Part shown: positions 37,301-49,170 of the stretch, in pieces | How the letters are laid out: each line of letters begins with the position of its first letter | Position numbering within the stretch: the stretch's first letter is position 1 | Assembly (NCBI RefSeq): GCF_937616625.2 | Contig: NC_065572.1 | Location: forward strand, 37,661,653 to 37,725,652 | DNA: 64,000 bases | DNA from: Mercurialis annua | Taxonomy: Eukaryota; Streptophyta; Magnoliopsida; Malpighiales; Euphorbiaceae | Direction: 5' to 3' | Translations under genes and position numbers: made by a program | The notes under the pieces: generated by a model | Seen by the model: only the letters and a program-made list of their open reading frames with translations | The model's database searches: none | What the model was told of the DNA's origin: nothing

Positions 37301-37577
37301 AAACGTTTGGTTTTGTTTCATAACGTTTGCAAAATTTTGGCTTAAATTGCTAAAAATGTGAAACGTTTGGATTTGTTTCATAATGTTTTAAACGTTCGAT
37401 TTTGTTTCGTAACGTTTGTAAACGTGTGGCATAAATCGCTAAAAAGGGGAAACGTTTGGATTTGTTTCGTAATGTTTGTAAACGTTTGCCTTAAATTGCT
37501 AAAAAGGTGAAACACTTGGATTTGTTTCTTAACATTTGTAAACGTTTGGCTTAAATTGCTAAAAAGGTGAAACGCTT
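34384..37577. repeat. Higher-order satellite unit of 3194 bp, copy 2
   Basis: It differs from copy 1 at only a few positions found by eye, for example AAATGGCTAATAAGG at about 35394 against AAATTGCTAATAAGG at about 32200. A tract of seven A followed by GCG near 31590 becomes six A followed by GGCG here. Confidence 0.92.
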
Positions 37578-40500
37578 TAATTTGTTTGGTAACGTTTGTA
37601 AACTTTTGGCTTAAATTGCTAGAAAGGTTAAACGTTTGCATTTGTTTCGAAACGTTTGTAAACGTTTGGCTTAAATTTCTAAAAAGGTGAAATGTTTGGG
37701 TTTTTTTCGTAATGTTTGAAAACGTTCGGCTTAAATCGCTAAAAAAGAGAAACGTTTGAATTTGTTTCATAACGTTTGTAAACGTTTGGCTTAAATTGCT
37801 AAAAAGGTAAAACACTTGGATTTGTTTCGTAACGTTTGTAAACGTTTGGCTTCAATTACTAAAAAGATGAAACGCTTGGATTTGTTTCAAAACGTTTGTA
37901 AACGTTTCGCTTAAATTGCTATAAGGGGAAACGCTTGGATTTTTTTCGTAACTTTTGCAAACATTTGGCTTAAAATGCAAAAAAGGCGAAATGCTTTGTT
38001 TTGTTTCGTAACGTTTGTAAAGGTTTTTCTTAAATGGATAAAAATGTGAAAAGTTCGGTTTTGTTTCGTAACGTTTTAAACGTTTGGATTTGTTTCATAA
38101 CGTTTGTAAACTTTTGGCATAAATTGCTAAAAAGGTGAAACGTTTGGATTTGTTTCGTTTTGGCTTAAATCGTTATAAAGGCAAAACGTTTGGATTTGTT
38201 TCGTAACGTTTAGAAATGTTTGGCTTAAATCGCTAAAAAGGTGAAACGTTTGGATTTGTTTCGTAACGTTTGCAATAGTTTGGCTTGAATCGCTAAAAAG
38301 GGGAAACGTTTGGGTTTATTTCGTATCGTTTGTAAACCTTTGGCTTCAATCGCTAAAAAGGCGAAACGTTTGGATTTGTTTCGTAACCTTTGTAAATGTT
38401 TGGCTTAAATTGCTAAAAGGTGAAATGCTTTGATTTGTTTCGTAACGTTTGTAAACGTTTGGCTTAAATTGCTAAAAAGGAAAAACGCTTGGATTCATTT
38501 CGTAACGTTTGTAAACGTTTGGCTTAAATTGCTAAAAAAAGTGAAATGTTTGCATTTGTTTCGTAGCGTTTATAAACGTTTGACTTAAATTGCTAATAAG
38601 GGGAAACGTTTCGATTTGTTTTGTAACGTTTGTTATTGTTTGGCTTAAATCTCTAAAAAGGTGAACCGTTTGAATTTGTTTCGTAATGTTTGTAAACGTT
38701 TGGCTTAAATTTCTAAAAAGGTGATATGCTTGGATTTGTTTCAGAACGTTTGCAAACGTTTGGCTTAAATTGCTAAAAAGGGGAAACGTTTGGATTTGTT
38801 TAGTAACATTTGTAAACGCTTGGCTTAAATTGCTAAAAAGGTGAAACCCTTGGTTTTGTTTCGTAACGTTTGTAAAGGTTTGGCTTAAATCGCTAAAAAT
38901 GTGAAACGTTTGGATTTGTTTCGCAACGTTTTAAACGTTTGGTTTTGTTTCGTAACATTGGTAATGGTTTGGCTTAAATTGCTAAAAAGGTGAAACGTTT
39001 GGATTTGTTTTGTAACGTTTGTAAACGTTTGGCTTAAATCGTAAAAAGGTGAAATTTTTGGATTTTTTCGTAATGTTTTAAACGTTTGGCTTAAATCGCT
39101 AAAATGGGGAAACGTTTGGTTTTGTTTCATAACGTTTGTTAACGTTCGGCTTAAATCGCTAAAAAGGTGAAACATTTGGATTTGTTTCGTAACTATTGTA
39201 AACTTTTGGCTTAAATTGCTAAAAAGGTGAAATGTTGTATTTGTTTCGGAACGTTTGTAAACTTTTGGCTTAAATTGCTTAAAAGATGAATTGCTTGGAT
39301 TTGTTTCGTAACGTTTGTAAACGTTTGGCTTAAATTGCTAAAAGGGTGAAATGCTTGCTTTTGTTTCGTAACGTTTGTAAAGGTTTTGCTTAAATCGCCA
39401 AAAATGTGAAACGTTTGAATTTGTTTCGTAACGTTTTAAACGTTTTGTTTTGTTTCGTAATGTTTGTAAACATTTTGCCTAACTCGCGAAAAAGGTGAAA
39501 TGTTTGGATTTTTTTCGTAACGTTTGTAAACGTTTGGCTTAAATCGCTAGAAAGACGAAACATTTGAATTTATTTCATAACGTTTGTAAACGTTTGGCTT
39601 AAATCACTAGAAAGGCGAAACGTTTGGATTTGTTTCGTAACGTTTGGCTTAAATTGCTAAAAAGGTGAAACGCTTTAATTTGTTTCGTAACGTTTGTAAA
39701 CTTTTGGCTTAAATTGCTAAAAAGGTTAAACATTTGTATTTGTTTCATAACCTTTGTAAACGTTTGGATTTGTTTCGTAACGTTTGGCTTCAATCGCGAA
39801 AAAGGGGAAATGTTTGGATTTCTTTAGTAACGTTTGTAAACGTTTGGCATAAATCGCTAAAAAGGTGAAATGTTTGGATTTTTTTCGTAATGTTTTAAAC
39901 GTTTGGTTTAAATGGCTAAAATGGGGAAACCTTTGGATTTGTTTCGTAACCTTTGTAAATGTTTGGCTTAAATTGCTATATGGTGAAACGCTTTGATTAG
40001 TTTCGTAACTTTTGTAAACGTTTGGCTTAAATTGCTAAAAAGGAAAAACGCTTGGATTCATTTTGTAATGTTTGTAAACATTTGGCTTAAATTGATAAAA
40101 AGTGAAATGTTTGGATTTGTTTCGTAGCGTTTATAAACGTTTGGCTTAAATTGCTAATAAGGTGAAACTTTTGGATTTGTTTTGTAACATTTGTTAACGT
40201 GTGCCTTAAATCTCTAAAAAGGTCAAACGTTTGAATTTGTTTCGTAACGTTTGTAAACGTTTGGCTTAAATTTCTAAAAAAGTGATATGCTTGGATTTGT
40301 TTCAGAACGTTTGCAAACGTTTGGCTTTAATTGCTAAAAAGGGGAAACGTTTGGATTTGTTTAGTAACATTTGTAAACGTTTTGCTTAAATTGCTAAAAA
40401 GGTGAAACACTTGGTTTTGTTTCGTAACGTTTGTAAAGGTTTTGCTTAAATCGCTAAAAATGTGAAACGTTTGGATTTTTTTCGTAACGTTTTAAACGTT

Positions 40501-40771
40501 TGGTTTTGTTTCATAACGTTTGCAAAATTTTGGCTTAAATTGCTAAAAATGTGAAACGTTTGGATTTGTTTCATAATGTTTTAAACGTTCGATTTTGTTT
40601 CGTAACGTTTGTAAACGTGTGGCATAAATCGCTAAAAAGGGGAAACGTTTGGATTTGTTTCGTAATGTTTGTAAACGTTTGCCTTAAATTGCTAAAAAGG
40701 TGAAACACTTGGATTTGTTTCTTAACATTTGTAAACGTTTGGCTTAAATTGCTAAAAAGGTGAAACGCTTT
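37578..40771. repeat. Higher-order satellite unit of 3194 bp, copy 3
   Basis: It follows copy 2 directly. The identity with copies 1 and 2 stops at about 40771, where TTTGTTTCGTAACG replaces TTTGTTTGGTAACG and the sequence passes into another unit type. Confidence 0.92.
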
Positions 40772-43243
40772 AATTTGTTTCGTAACGTTTGTAAACTTTT
40801 GGCTTAAATTGCTTAAAAGGTGAATTGCTTGGATTTGTTTCATAACGTTTGTAAACGTTTGGCTTAAATTGCTAAAAGGGTGAAATGCTTGGTTTTGTTT
40901 CGTAATGTTTGTAAAGGTTTGGCTTAAATTCGCTAAAAATGTGAAACGTTTGGATTTGTTTCGTAACGTTTTAAACGTTTTGTTTTGTTTCGTAACTTTT
41001 GTAAACGTTTTGCCTAAATCGCTAAAAAGGTGAAACGTTTGGATTTGTTTCGTAACGTTTGTAAACGTTTGGCTTAAATCTCTAGAAAGACGAAACGTTT
41101 GAATTTTTTTCGTAATGTTTGTAAACGTTTGGCTTAAATCGCTAGAAAGGCGAAACGTTTGGATTTGTTTCGTAACGTTTGTAAACGTTTGGCTTAAATT
41201 GATAAAAAGATGAAATGCTTTAATTTATTTCGTAACGTTTATAAACGTTTGGCTTAAATTGCTAAAAAGGTTAAACATTTGTATTTGTTTCATAACCTTT
41301 GTAAACGTTTGGCTTAAATCGCTAAAAAGATAAAACGTGTGGATTTGTTTCGTAACGTTTGTAAACGTTTGGCTTAAATAGCTAAAAAGGTGAAACGTTT
41401 GGATTTGTTTCGTAACGTTTGTAAACGTTTGGCTTAAATCGCTAAAAAGGTGAAACGTTTAGATTTGTTTCGTAACGTTTGGCTTCAATCGCTAAAAAGT
41501 GGAAACGTTTGGATTTCTTTCGTAACGTTTGTAAACGTTAGGCATAAATCACTAAAAAGGTGAAATCTTTGGATTTTTTCGTAATGTTTTAAACGTTTGG
41601 CTTAGATCGCTAAAATGGGGAAACGTTTGGATTTGTTTCATAACGTTTCTAAACCTTTGGCTTAAATTGCTAAAAAGGTGAAATGTTTGGTTTTGTTTCG
41701 TAACGTTTGTAAACGTTCGGCTTAAATCGCTAAAAAGGTGAAACATTTGGATTTGTTTCGTAACGTTTCTAAACTTTTGGCTTAAATTGCTAAAAAGGTG
41801 AAATGCTTGGATTTGTTTCAGAACGTTTGTAAACTTTTGGCTTAAATTGCTTAAAAGGTGAATTGCTTGGATTTGTTTCGTAACGTTTGTAAACGTTTGG
41901 CTTAAATTGCTAAAAGGGTGAAATGCTTGGTTTTGTTTCGTAGCGTTTGTAAAGGTTTGACTTAAATCGCTAAAAATGTGAAACGTTTGGATTTGTTTCG
42001 TAACATTTTAAACGTTTTGTTTTGTTTCGTAACGTTTGTAAATGTTTTGCCAAAATTGCTAAAAAGGTGAAAAGTTTGGATTTGCTTCGTAACGTTTGTA
42101 AATGTTTGGCTTAAATCGCTAAAGAGATGAAACGTTTGAATTTGTTTCGTAACGTTTGTAAACGTTTGGCTTAAATAGCTAGAAATGCAAAACGTTTGGA
42201 TTCGTTTCGTAACGTTTGTAAACGTTTGGCTTAAATTGCTAAAAAGGTGAAACGCTTTAATTTGTTTCGTAACGTTTGTAAACGTTTGGCTTAAATTGCT
42301 AAAAAGGTTAAACATTTTTTTTGTTTCATAACCTTTGTAAACGTGTGCCTTAAATCTCTAAAAAGGTGAAACGTTTGAATTTGTTTCGTAACGTTTGTAA
42401 ACGTTTGGCTTAAATTTCTAAAAAAGTGATATGCTTGGATTTGTTTCAGAACGTTTGCAAACGTTTGGCTTTAATTGCTAAAAAGGGGAAACGTTTGGAT
42501 TTGTTTAGTAACATTTGTAAACGTTTTTCTTAAATTGCTAAAAAGGTGAAACACTTGGTTTTGTTTCGTAACGTTTTTAAAGGTTTTGCTTAAATCGCTA
42601 AAAATGTGAAACGTTTGGATTTTTTTCGTAACGTTTTAAACGTTTGGTTTTGTTTCGTAACGTTTGCAAAATTTTGGCTTAAATTGCTAAAAATGTGAAA
42701 CGTTTGGATTTGTTTCGTAATGTTTTAAACGTTCGATTTTGTTTCGTAACGTTTGTAAACGTGTGGCATAAATCGCTAAAAAGGGGAAACGTTTGGATTT
42801 GTTTCGTAATGTTTGTAAACGTTTGCCTTAAATTGCTAAAAAGGTGAAACACTTGGATTTGTTTCTTAACATTTGTAAACGTTTGGCTTAAATTGCTAAA
42901 AAGGTGAAACGCTTTAATTTATTTCGTAACGTTTATAAACGTTTGGCTTAAATTGCTAAAAAGGTTAAACATTTGTATTTGTTTCATAACCTTTGTAAAC
43001 GTTTGGCTTAAATCGCTAAAAAGATAAAACGTTTGGATTTGTTTCGTAACGTTTGTAAACGTTTGGCTTAAATAGCTAAAAAGGGGAAACGTTTGGATTT
43101 GTTTCGTAACGTTTGTAAACGTTTGGCTTAAATCGCTAAAAAGGTGAAACGTTTAGATTTGTTTCGTAACGTTTGGCTTCAATCGCTAAAAAGTGGAAAC
43201 GTTTGGATTTGTTTCGTAACGTTTGTAAACGTTAGGCATAAAT
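40772..43243. repeat. 60-bp satellite with 1.69-kb and 2.49-kb type units, left of the copia element
   Basis: From about 40795 to 41540 it matches about 54261-55003. From 41550 to 43243 it is a 1.69-kb unit whose next copy starts just right of the copia element at 52520. The stretch 42335-42900 also matches a module of the 3194-bp unit (33813-34375). It is cut at 43243 by the copia insertion. Confidence 0.88.
43239..43243. repeat. Target-site duplication TAAAT, left copy (copia)
   Basis: TAAAT stands immediately before TGTTGGCGCAGC and is repeated exactly at 52515-52519. The interrupted satellite word is GGCATAAATCACTAAAAAGG, seen intact near 41540 and 55003. Confidence 0.95.
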
Positions 43244-43697
43244 TGTTGGCGCAGCGGGAGGCGCGAGTCCGAATCGTATTTTTCAATTCAAAATCGAAAT
43301 TCCAACAATCCGGATCCTAAAGTTGATCATATCAACAACAAATGGATCGTCGTATCATTTATTAATTAAAGCACGCATCTAGGAATCGTAAGAAGAATAC
43401 CTATGTCGATTCTCCAACGATTCTTGTAGTCCCGAAAGTACGGCGACCTCAAGCTCGTCCACACGAGTATGCGTCCGATTGAATCCTCGCCTTGAAGTAA
43501 TCCTGCAAGAGTTCCTCTTGCCAAGCATCCCTAAGCTCAAACTCTCGCCGTGATCACTACCTTGCTCGGATGTATGAAAAACGTCGCCAAGTTTTTCCCG
43601 TGATTGATGAATACTTGAACTTCTTCAAGTGCTTTCTCTCTCTACAACTTTGTAGTGAGATGTGTGTTGTGTGTTTTGAAATGAGCAAGGACATGCT

Positions 43698-43706
43698 CTA
43701 TTTATA
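43698..43706 (-). promoter_or_regulatory. TATA box of the copia 3' LTR, inside an inverted repeat
   Basis: The minus strand reads TATAAATAG. It overlaps the loop and one arm of a perfect 9-bp inverted repeat on the plus strand, CATGCTCTA and TAGAGCATG, separated by nine bases. Confidence 0.75.
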
Positions 43707-43774
43707 GGCTAGAGCATGCCTTAAGAATGCAACACCTTGCATGCTAGGTGTCACACACCAAGCAAAGGTGTTTC

Positions 43775-43847
43775 CACCACATGACACCTTTCATGTGGTG
43801 ACATCACATAGGTGACATCATATAGGTGATGTCATCATATGACATCA
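43775..43847. promoter_or_regulatory. Inverted repeat and TGACATCA cluster in the copia U3
   Basis: A perfect inverted repeat CACCACATGA / TCATGTGGTG (43775-43800, six-base loop) leads into four TGACATCA-type octamers. They are at 43799, 43813, 43827 (as TGATGTCA) and 43840, spaced 14, 14 and 13 bp. The octamer resembles bZIP target sites of the TGACGTCA type (inference). The same array is present in the other LTR (about 51159-51231). Confidence 0.6.
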
Positions 43848-45229
43848 CATATAAGCTTATTTCCTTATCTCATTACTTCACCATGACATCATCATTCCAT
43901 TAGCTTATGATTAATGATTTAAGTATCATTAATTACACTAATTAATTACTTAAGCCATTTAATCATAAAACTTGGTTAAAATATAATTAGGTTCCTACTA
44001 ATTTATAACTCTTATAAATTAGTCCCTAATTAATTTGGACATAGTACAATTAGGTTCCTACTAATTTATAACTCTTACAAATTAGTTCCTAATTTGTACT
44101 TGTTTTTCATCTTAGATTAATTTCCGAGATATGCTAGTATCTATATGAAATCGATCTTTTGTAAACTCAATCGATTGCACACTCTATTGTGTGTGACTAA
44201 CTAGGTTCACATCTATATGGCAACGAGAGCCATAAGAAACGCCTTTCTTATATTAAATAATTAAATCCCATTTAATTATTAATTCTCGTAGATCGAGAGT
44301 GACGTCTAGCAACATATCACGACCCCCAAATAGAGATGAATGTTTCGATGCATTCTTTATGAACCATTGTTCATAATACCGTACACTCAAAATTCCCTTC
44401 ATCTAAGATTCCAATCTCGACTAGTGTCACGGTTAAGTCAAACACTGTTTGTCTTGATCATATGACCTCATCTCTTAGTTCTAATTCTTGATAAATATGA
44501 CTTCCCCTAGAAACAACTTTCTATGTAAGTCATATACACCTGCGCAGGTTTTATCATCCATCAAGAACAATTTGAGATAGCATAGAATCTTGTCTCGTTC
44601 ATCCAGAGTGATGAATCCTTTCTAGGTTAAACCCCTATCTCCATATACAACTAACTAGAGCCAACACATCCCGCGGCTCTAGCTCATGAAAGATCTAGAG
44701 TTAAGGAGTATCAAACTCTAATCACCTATATACAAGATAGTGTCACCGCAAGTCAAAGGACATATGTACAATTATGAACTAGATGACATTAAATTGACCT
44801 TGATGAATTACCATGTATAAGTCATCTATCGTCACTTGTTCGACTCACTCAACAACTTGAGTGTCCACATGTTTATTCTGATCCCCATCAAGTAGTATGA
44901 GACTCACTACTTCCTATAATTAGTAACTCTTTACTAATCAAGAGAATAAACAGAGGTGACGATCTTTCCGGGATAATGCGATGCCCTTATTCGCAGGACC
45001 CCATCGATCGTGAACGGTTATTTAGATCACTTGTATAATAGAACCTGTCACTCATATTCTTAACACCTTAAGAATAGATTCTATCACAATGTGATAAGGA
45101 CAATATGTAATAAATAAACACTTAGTTGATGAGACACTTAGTTCAATTAAAACATATATATCATTGCTAATGGGATTTGTTTATACAAGTATAAATACAA
45201 AAATGGCCCTAGGGCACATACTACTAACA

Positions 45230-45240
45230 ATCTCCCACTT
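45230..45240 (-). other. Polypurine tract of the copia element
   Basis: The minus strand reads AAGTGGGAGAT immediately before TGTTAGTAG of the 3' LTR. It begins only three bases after the pol stop codon. Confidence 0.92.
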
Positions 45241-45243
45241 GCA

Positions 45244-47421
45244 CTAGTGCCATTGGCTACTATATCTAAGCCCCATCTTCTCAAGATGTAAATCTAATTG
45301 ACTCTGGGTCATGGGCTTTGTCAGTGGGCCAGCCGTGTTATCGGCTGATGCTATCTTTTGGAGAGACACATCTCCTTTTCCAACAATTTCTCGGATAATA
45401 TGATATCGCCTTTCTATGTGTTTGGATTTTTGGTGAGACCGGGGTTCCTTGGCCTGGGCTATAGCACCATTGTTGTCGCAGAAAAGAGGAACCGCCGACT
45501 CAATGGTAGGAACCACACCAAGTTCAGAAACAAACTTCTTAATCCAAACAGCTTCCTTTGCAGCATCTGATGCCGCAATATACTCGGCTTCTGTAGTGGA
45601 ATCTGCAGTGGTTTCTTGTTTGGAACTCTTCCAACTCACTGCTCCTCCATTACACGTGAATACGAATCCAGATATAGACTTACGATCGTCTATATCTGAT
45701 TGAAAATCAGAATCTGTAAAGCCATCTATTTTAAGATCACCTCCTCCATATGTTAAGACCATATCTTTAGTTCTTCTCAAGTACTTAAAGATATTCTTAA
45801 CCGTCATCCAGTGTTCTGAACCTGGATTGGATTGATATCTGCTAGTCAAACTAACTGCATAGGCAATATCTGGCCGCGTACACAACATAGCGTACATAAG
45901 ACTACCAATTTCCGAAGCATATGGTATCTTTGCCATTTCAACTCTTTCTTCAGAAGTCTTTGGAGACATTTCCTTCGAAAGGTGAATTCCATGTCTAACA
46001 GGAATCAATCCTCTCTTAGAATTTTCCATATTGAACTTTTTCAATATCTTTTCTAAGTAGAGCCTTTGGGAGAGACCAATCATTCTCTTAGATCTATCTC
46101 TATAGAGTCTAATGCCGAGAATGTAAGTCGCTTCTCCGAGGTCTTTCATGGAAAAAGTTTTGGACAACCAAAGCTTTACATAGGTTAGCATACCGACATC
46201 ATTTCCTATTAGTAAAATATCATCTACGTATAAGACTAGGAAAGTAATTGCACTCCCACTAACCTTCTTGTAAACACATGGTTCATCTTCGTTTTTGATA
46301 AACTCGTAACTCTTTACAGCTTCATCAAAACGACGATTCCAACTTCTCGAAGCTTGCTTCAATCCATATATGGATCGTTTTAGTTTACACACCTTGGAAC
46401 CTTCTTCGGATTCAAAACCCTTAGGTTGTTCCATATAGATTTCCTCCTCAATATGTCCATTAAGGAATGCGGTCTTGACATCCATTTGCCAAACCTCGTA
46501 ATCTAAATGTGCAGCTATGGCAAGAAGAATCCGGATGGACTTAAGCATGGCTACCGGCGAGAAAGTCTCTTCATAATCGACTCCTTGCCTCTGGCGAAAC
46601 CCTTTCGCAACAAGCCTAGCTTTAAAAGTTTCCACTTTTCCATCAGCACCAATTTTACGCTTGAAGATCCATTTGTTCCCTATTGGTATAATACCTTCGG
46701 GTGGATCAACTAGCTCCCAAACTTGGTTGTTGTGCATGGAATCCATTTCGGATTTCATAGCTTCAAGCCATCTTGAAGAATCTATATCACATATAGATTC
46801 CTCATAAGTAGAGGGATCAACTATTTGATCATTTTCTCCATGAATGAACAACTCTTGTATATCATGAAGAAAACCATATCTCTCTGGTGGATGAGATACT
46901 CTACTTAATCTTCGAGGTGTTTCTGTAGATTTTACTAATTCTGGTTCACTATGGGTTTGATCAATCTCCATTGTATCATTTTGTTGGTCTTTAGATGATT
47001 CCTCATCTAATTCTATATTCCTTCCTTTGCCACCTTCTTGAATAAACTCTTTTTCAAGAAATTGGGCATCCCGACTAACCTTAATGGTTTGTTCGGATGG
47101 AATATAGAAATAATATCCTAAACTGTCTTTAGGATAACCAACGAACCTTCCCATGATTGATCTCGATTCCAACTTGTCGGTTATCAACTTTTTAATATAT
47201 GCCGAACATCCCCAAATCTTAATATGCTTAAGACTTGGTTCCTTACCATACCATATCGCATACGGTATTCTCGGAGTGGATTTAGTTGGAACTCGATTTA
47301 GAATATAATTTGCGCTAAGAAGTGCATGACCCCATAATGAAATGGGTAAATTAGTATATCTCATCATTGATCGTACCATGTCTAACAATGTACGATTCCT
47401 CCGTTCTGATACACCATTCAA
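45244..47421 (-). pseudogene. pol: Copia pol, distal part: integrase C-terminal part, RT, RNase H
   Basis: An open frame of 725 codons that follows the upstream part in the same phase after a single TAA (47422-47424). It begins at a TTG, so it has no natural start of its own. The integrase catalytic Glu is residue 6 (NGVSERRNRT), 35 residues after the second Asp in the upstream part. The copia GKEP and GCSAY regions follow. Reverse transcriptase has WQMDVKTAFLNG (311-322) and the YVDD active site (398-401). RNase H has Asp 570, EAEY (Glu 611, 613) and CDN (Asp 649), and the protein ends GLRYSSQWH. All catalytic residues looked for are present. Without readthrough or internal initiation it would not be made. 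Confidence 0.9.
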
Positions 47422-49170
47422 TTATGGTGTTCCCGGAGGAGTCAGTTGGGAAATAATACCGCATTCTTTTAAGAATGTACCAAATTCCATACTCAAGTAT
47501 TCGCCTCCTCGATCAGATCGAAGGATTTTAATACTTTTTCCAATTTGATTTTCTACTTCATTTTTGAAATCTTTGAATTTTTCAAAAGCTTCACTCTTGT
47601 TCTTCATAAGAACAACATATCCATACCGTGATAAATCATCGGTGAAGGTAATGAAGTATAAATAACCACCTCGTGCCATTTCTTTAAATGGTCCACATAC
47701 ATCACTATGCATGATCTCCAAAACATCTTTGGCTCTACCACTTTGTCCAACAAAGGGTGATCGGGTCATCTTGCCTTTAAGACATGACTCACAAGTCGAA
47801 ATTGATGCAGAATCAAGATTGCTCAATATTCCCATCTTATCCAACTTGTTAAGTCTATCTTCCGCAATATGTCCTAATCGTAAGTGCCAAAGTTGTTTCG
47901 AGGTTTGATTACTTACGGTATTTATTTCTATAACATTATTTGTATTACGAACATCTTCATTTATACAATAAAGACCATTTTGTACATAACCATAACCAAC
48001 GATTGCATTATTATAGATAATTTTACAAACATCCTTTGTAAATAGAAAATCATATCCTAATCTTGTCATACAAGAAATAGACATGATATTTCTATAAGCG
48101 TTCGGTAAGTACAAAACATTGTTCAAATACAAAACATGCTTATACAATAAAATAGAAGACGATCCTATAGCTTTAGCCGCAACACTTGCGTTATTTCCAA
48201 GCTTCAAGATCACTTCATCCTTGTCCAACTTCCTCTCATTTGCTAGATCCTGTAAGGATGAACAAATGTGAGAACTAGCTCCGGTATCTAATACCCAAGC
48301 TTTGGACGAGCTATCGTTATTGGAATTGAAAGAACAAGAAATAGACATACCCTCACCGGGATTTTCATTCTTCTTGTTCTTGCCCTTAAATTCCTTATAC
48401 TTGGGGCAATTTCGTTTCCAATGTCCCTCGCCCTCGCAAAAGAAACACTTTCCTTTGTTCTCCGAGGTGCGCTTCCTTTTTGCAATGGCCTTTTGGGCCT
48501 TCAAAACATTCTTCTTAGTTTTCTTCTTCTTAGTCTTACTAGAAGAAGCAACCACAAGAGAAACTTCCTTTCCCTTAACATTGTTCTTTTGAGCGGTTAT
48601 CAACATACTTGATAACTCTGCAAGTGTACATTCTATCCGATTCATATAGTAATTCGTGATGAAATTACCATACGAATCCGGAAGGGATTGAAGGATCATA
48701 TCCGTTTGGAGATTGAAGTCCATGATGAAATCTAGACCCTCTAGACGTTCGATACATCGAATCATCATGTTCACATGTTCTCCAACATCCTTTCCCTCTG
48801 AGAGCTTTGCTCGAAATAATTGCTTAGATATCTCATATCTAGCAGAACGACTTGATTCACCATACAACTCTTGTAAGTGAAACAATATTTCGCGGGCTCC
48901 CGGATATTTCTCGTGTTGCTTTTGCAACTCGTTATTCATAGATGCCAACATGTAGCACTTGGCTTGTTCGTCATCTAACTTCCACTTGCGCAATGCCTCA
49001 TGTTCCTCAGGAGATGCCTCAATCGGCAATGGTCCCGGAGCATTTGCCTCAAGAACATATGCTATGTGTTCACTTGCAATAACTATTTTGAGATTTCTTA
49101 ACCAATCAACAAAGTTAGGACCCACTAGTCGATTATTGTCGAGAATGCTACTTAATGGATTCGATTTCAT
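47422..49170 (-). pseudogene. gag-pol: Copia gag-protease-integrase, proximal part, ended by an in-frame TAA
   Basis: It starts at an ATG (MKSNPLSSILDNNRLVG) and runs 582 codons. Gag occupies about residues 1-255 and ends in a CCHC knuckle (CFFCEGEGHWKRNC, 242-255) after a Lys-rich stretch. The aspartic protease has LDTGASSHI (Asp 295). The integrase zinc site is His 429, His 434, Cys 460 and Cys 463. The catalytic Asp residues are 490 (MHSDVCGPF) and 553 (LRSDRGGEY). The TAA falls just after PPGTP, between the second Asp and the catalytic Glu, so the integrase core is incomplete. Gag, protease and two of three integrase acidic residues would still be made from an intact ATG. Confidence 0.9.

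Larger units (their letters stand above)
43244..45229 (-). repeat. 3' LTR of the copia element
   Basis: 1986 bp, from TGTTGGCGCAGC to ACTACTAACA on the plus strand. It is the longer of the two LTRs, because 44447-44547 is missing from the other. It carries a clear TATA box and several inverted repeats in U3. Confidence 0.95.
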
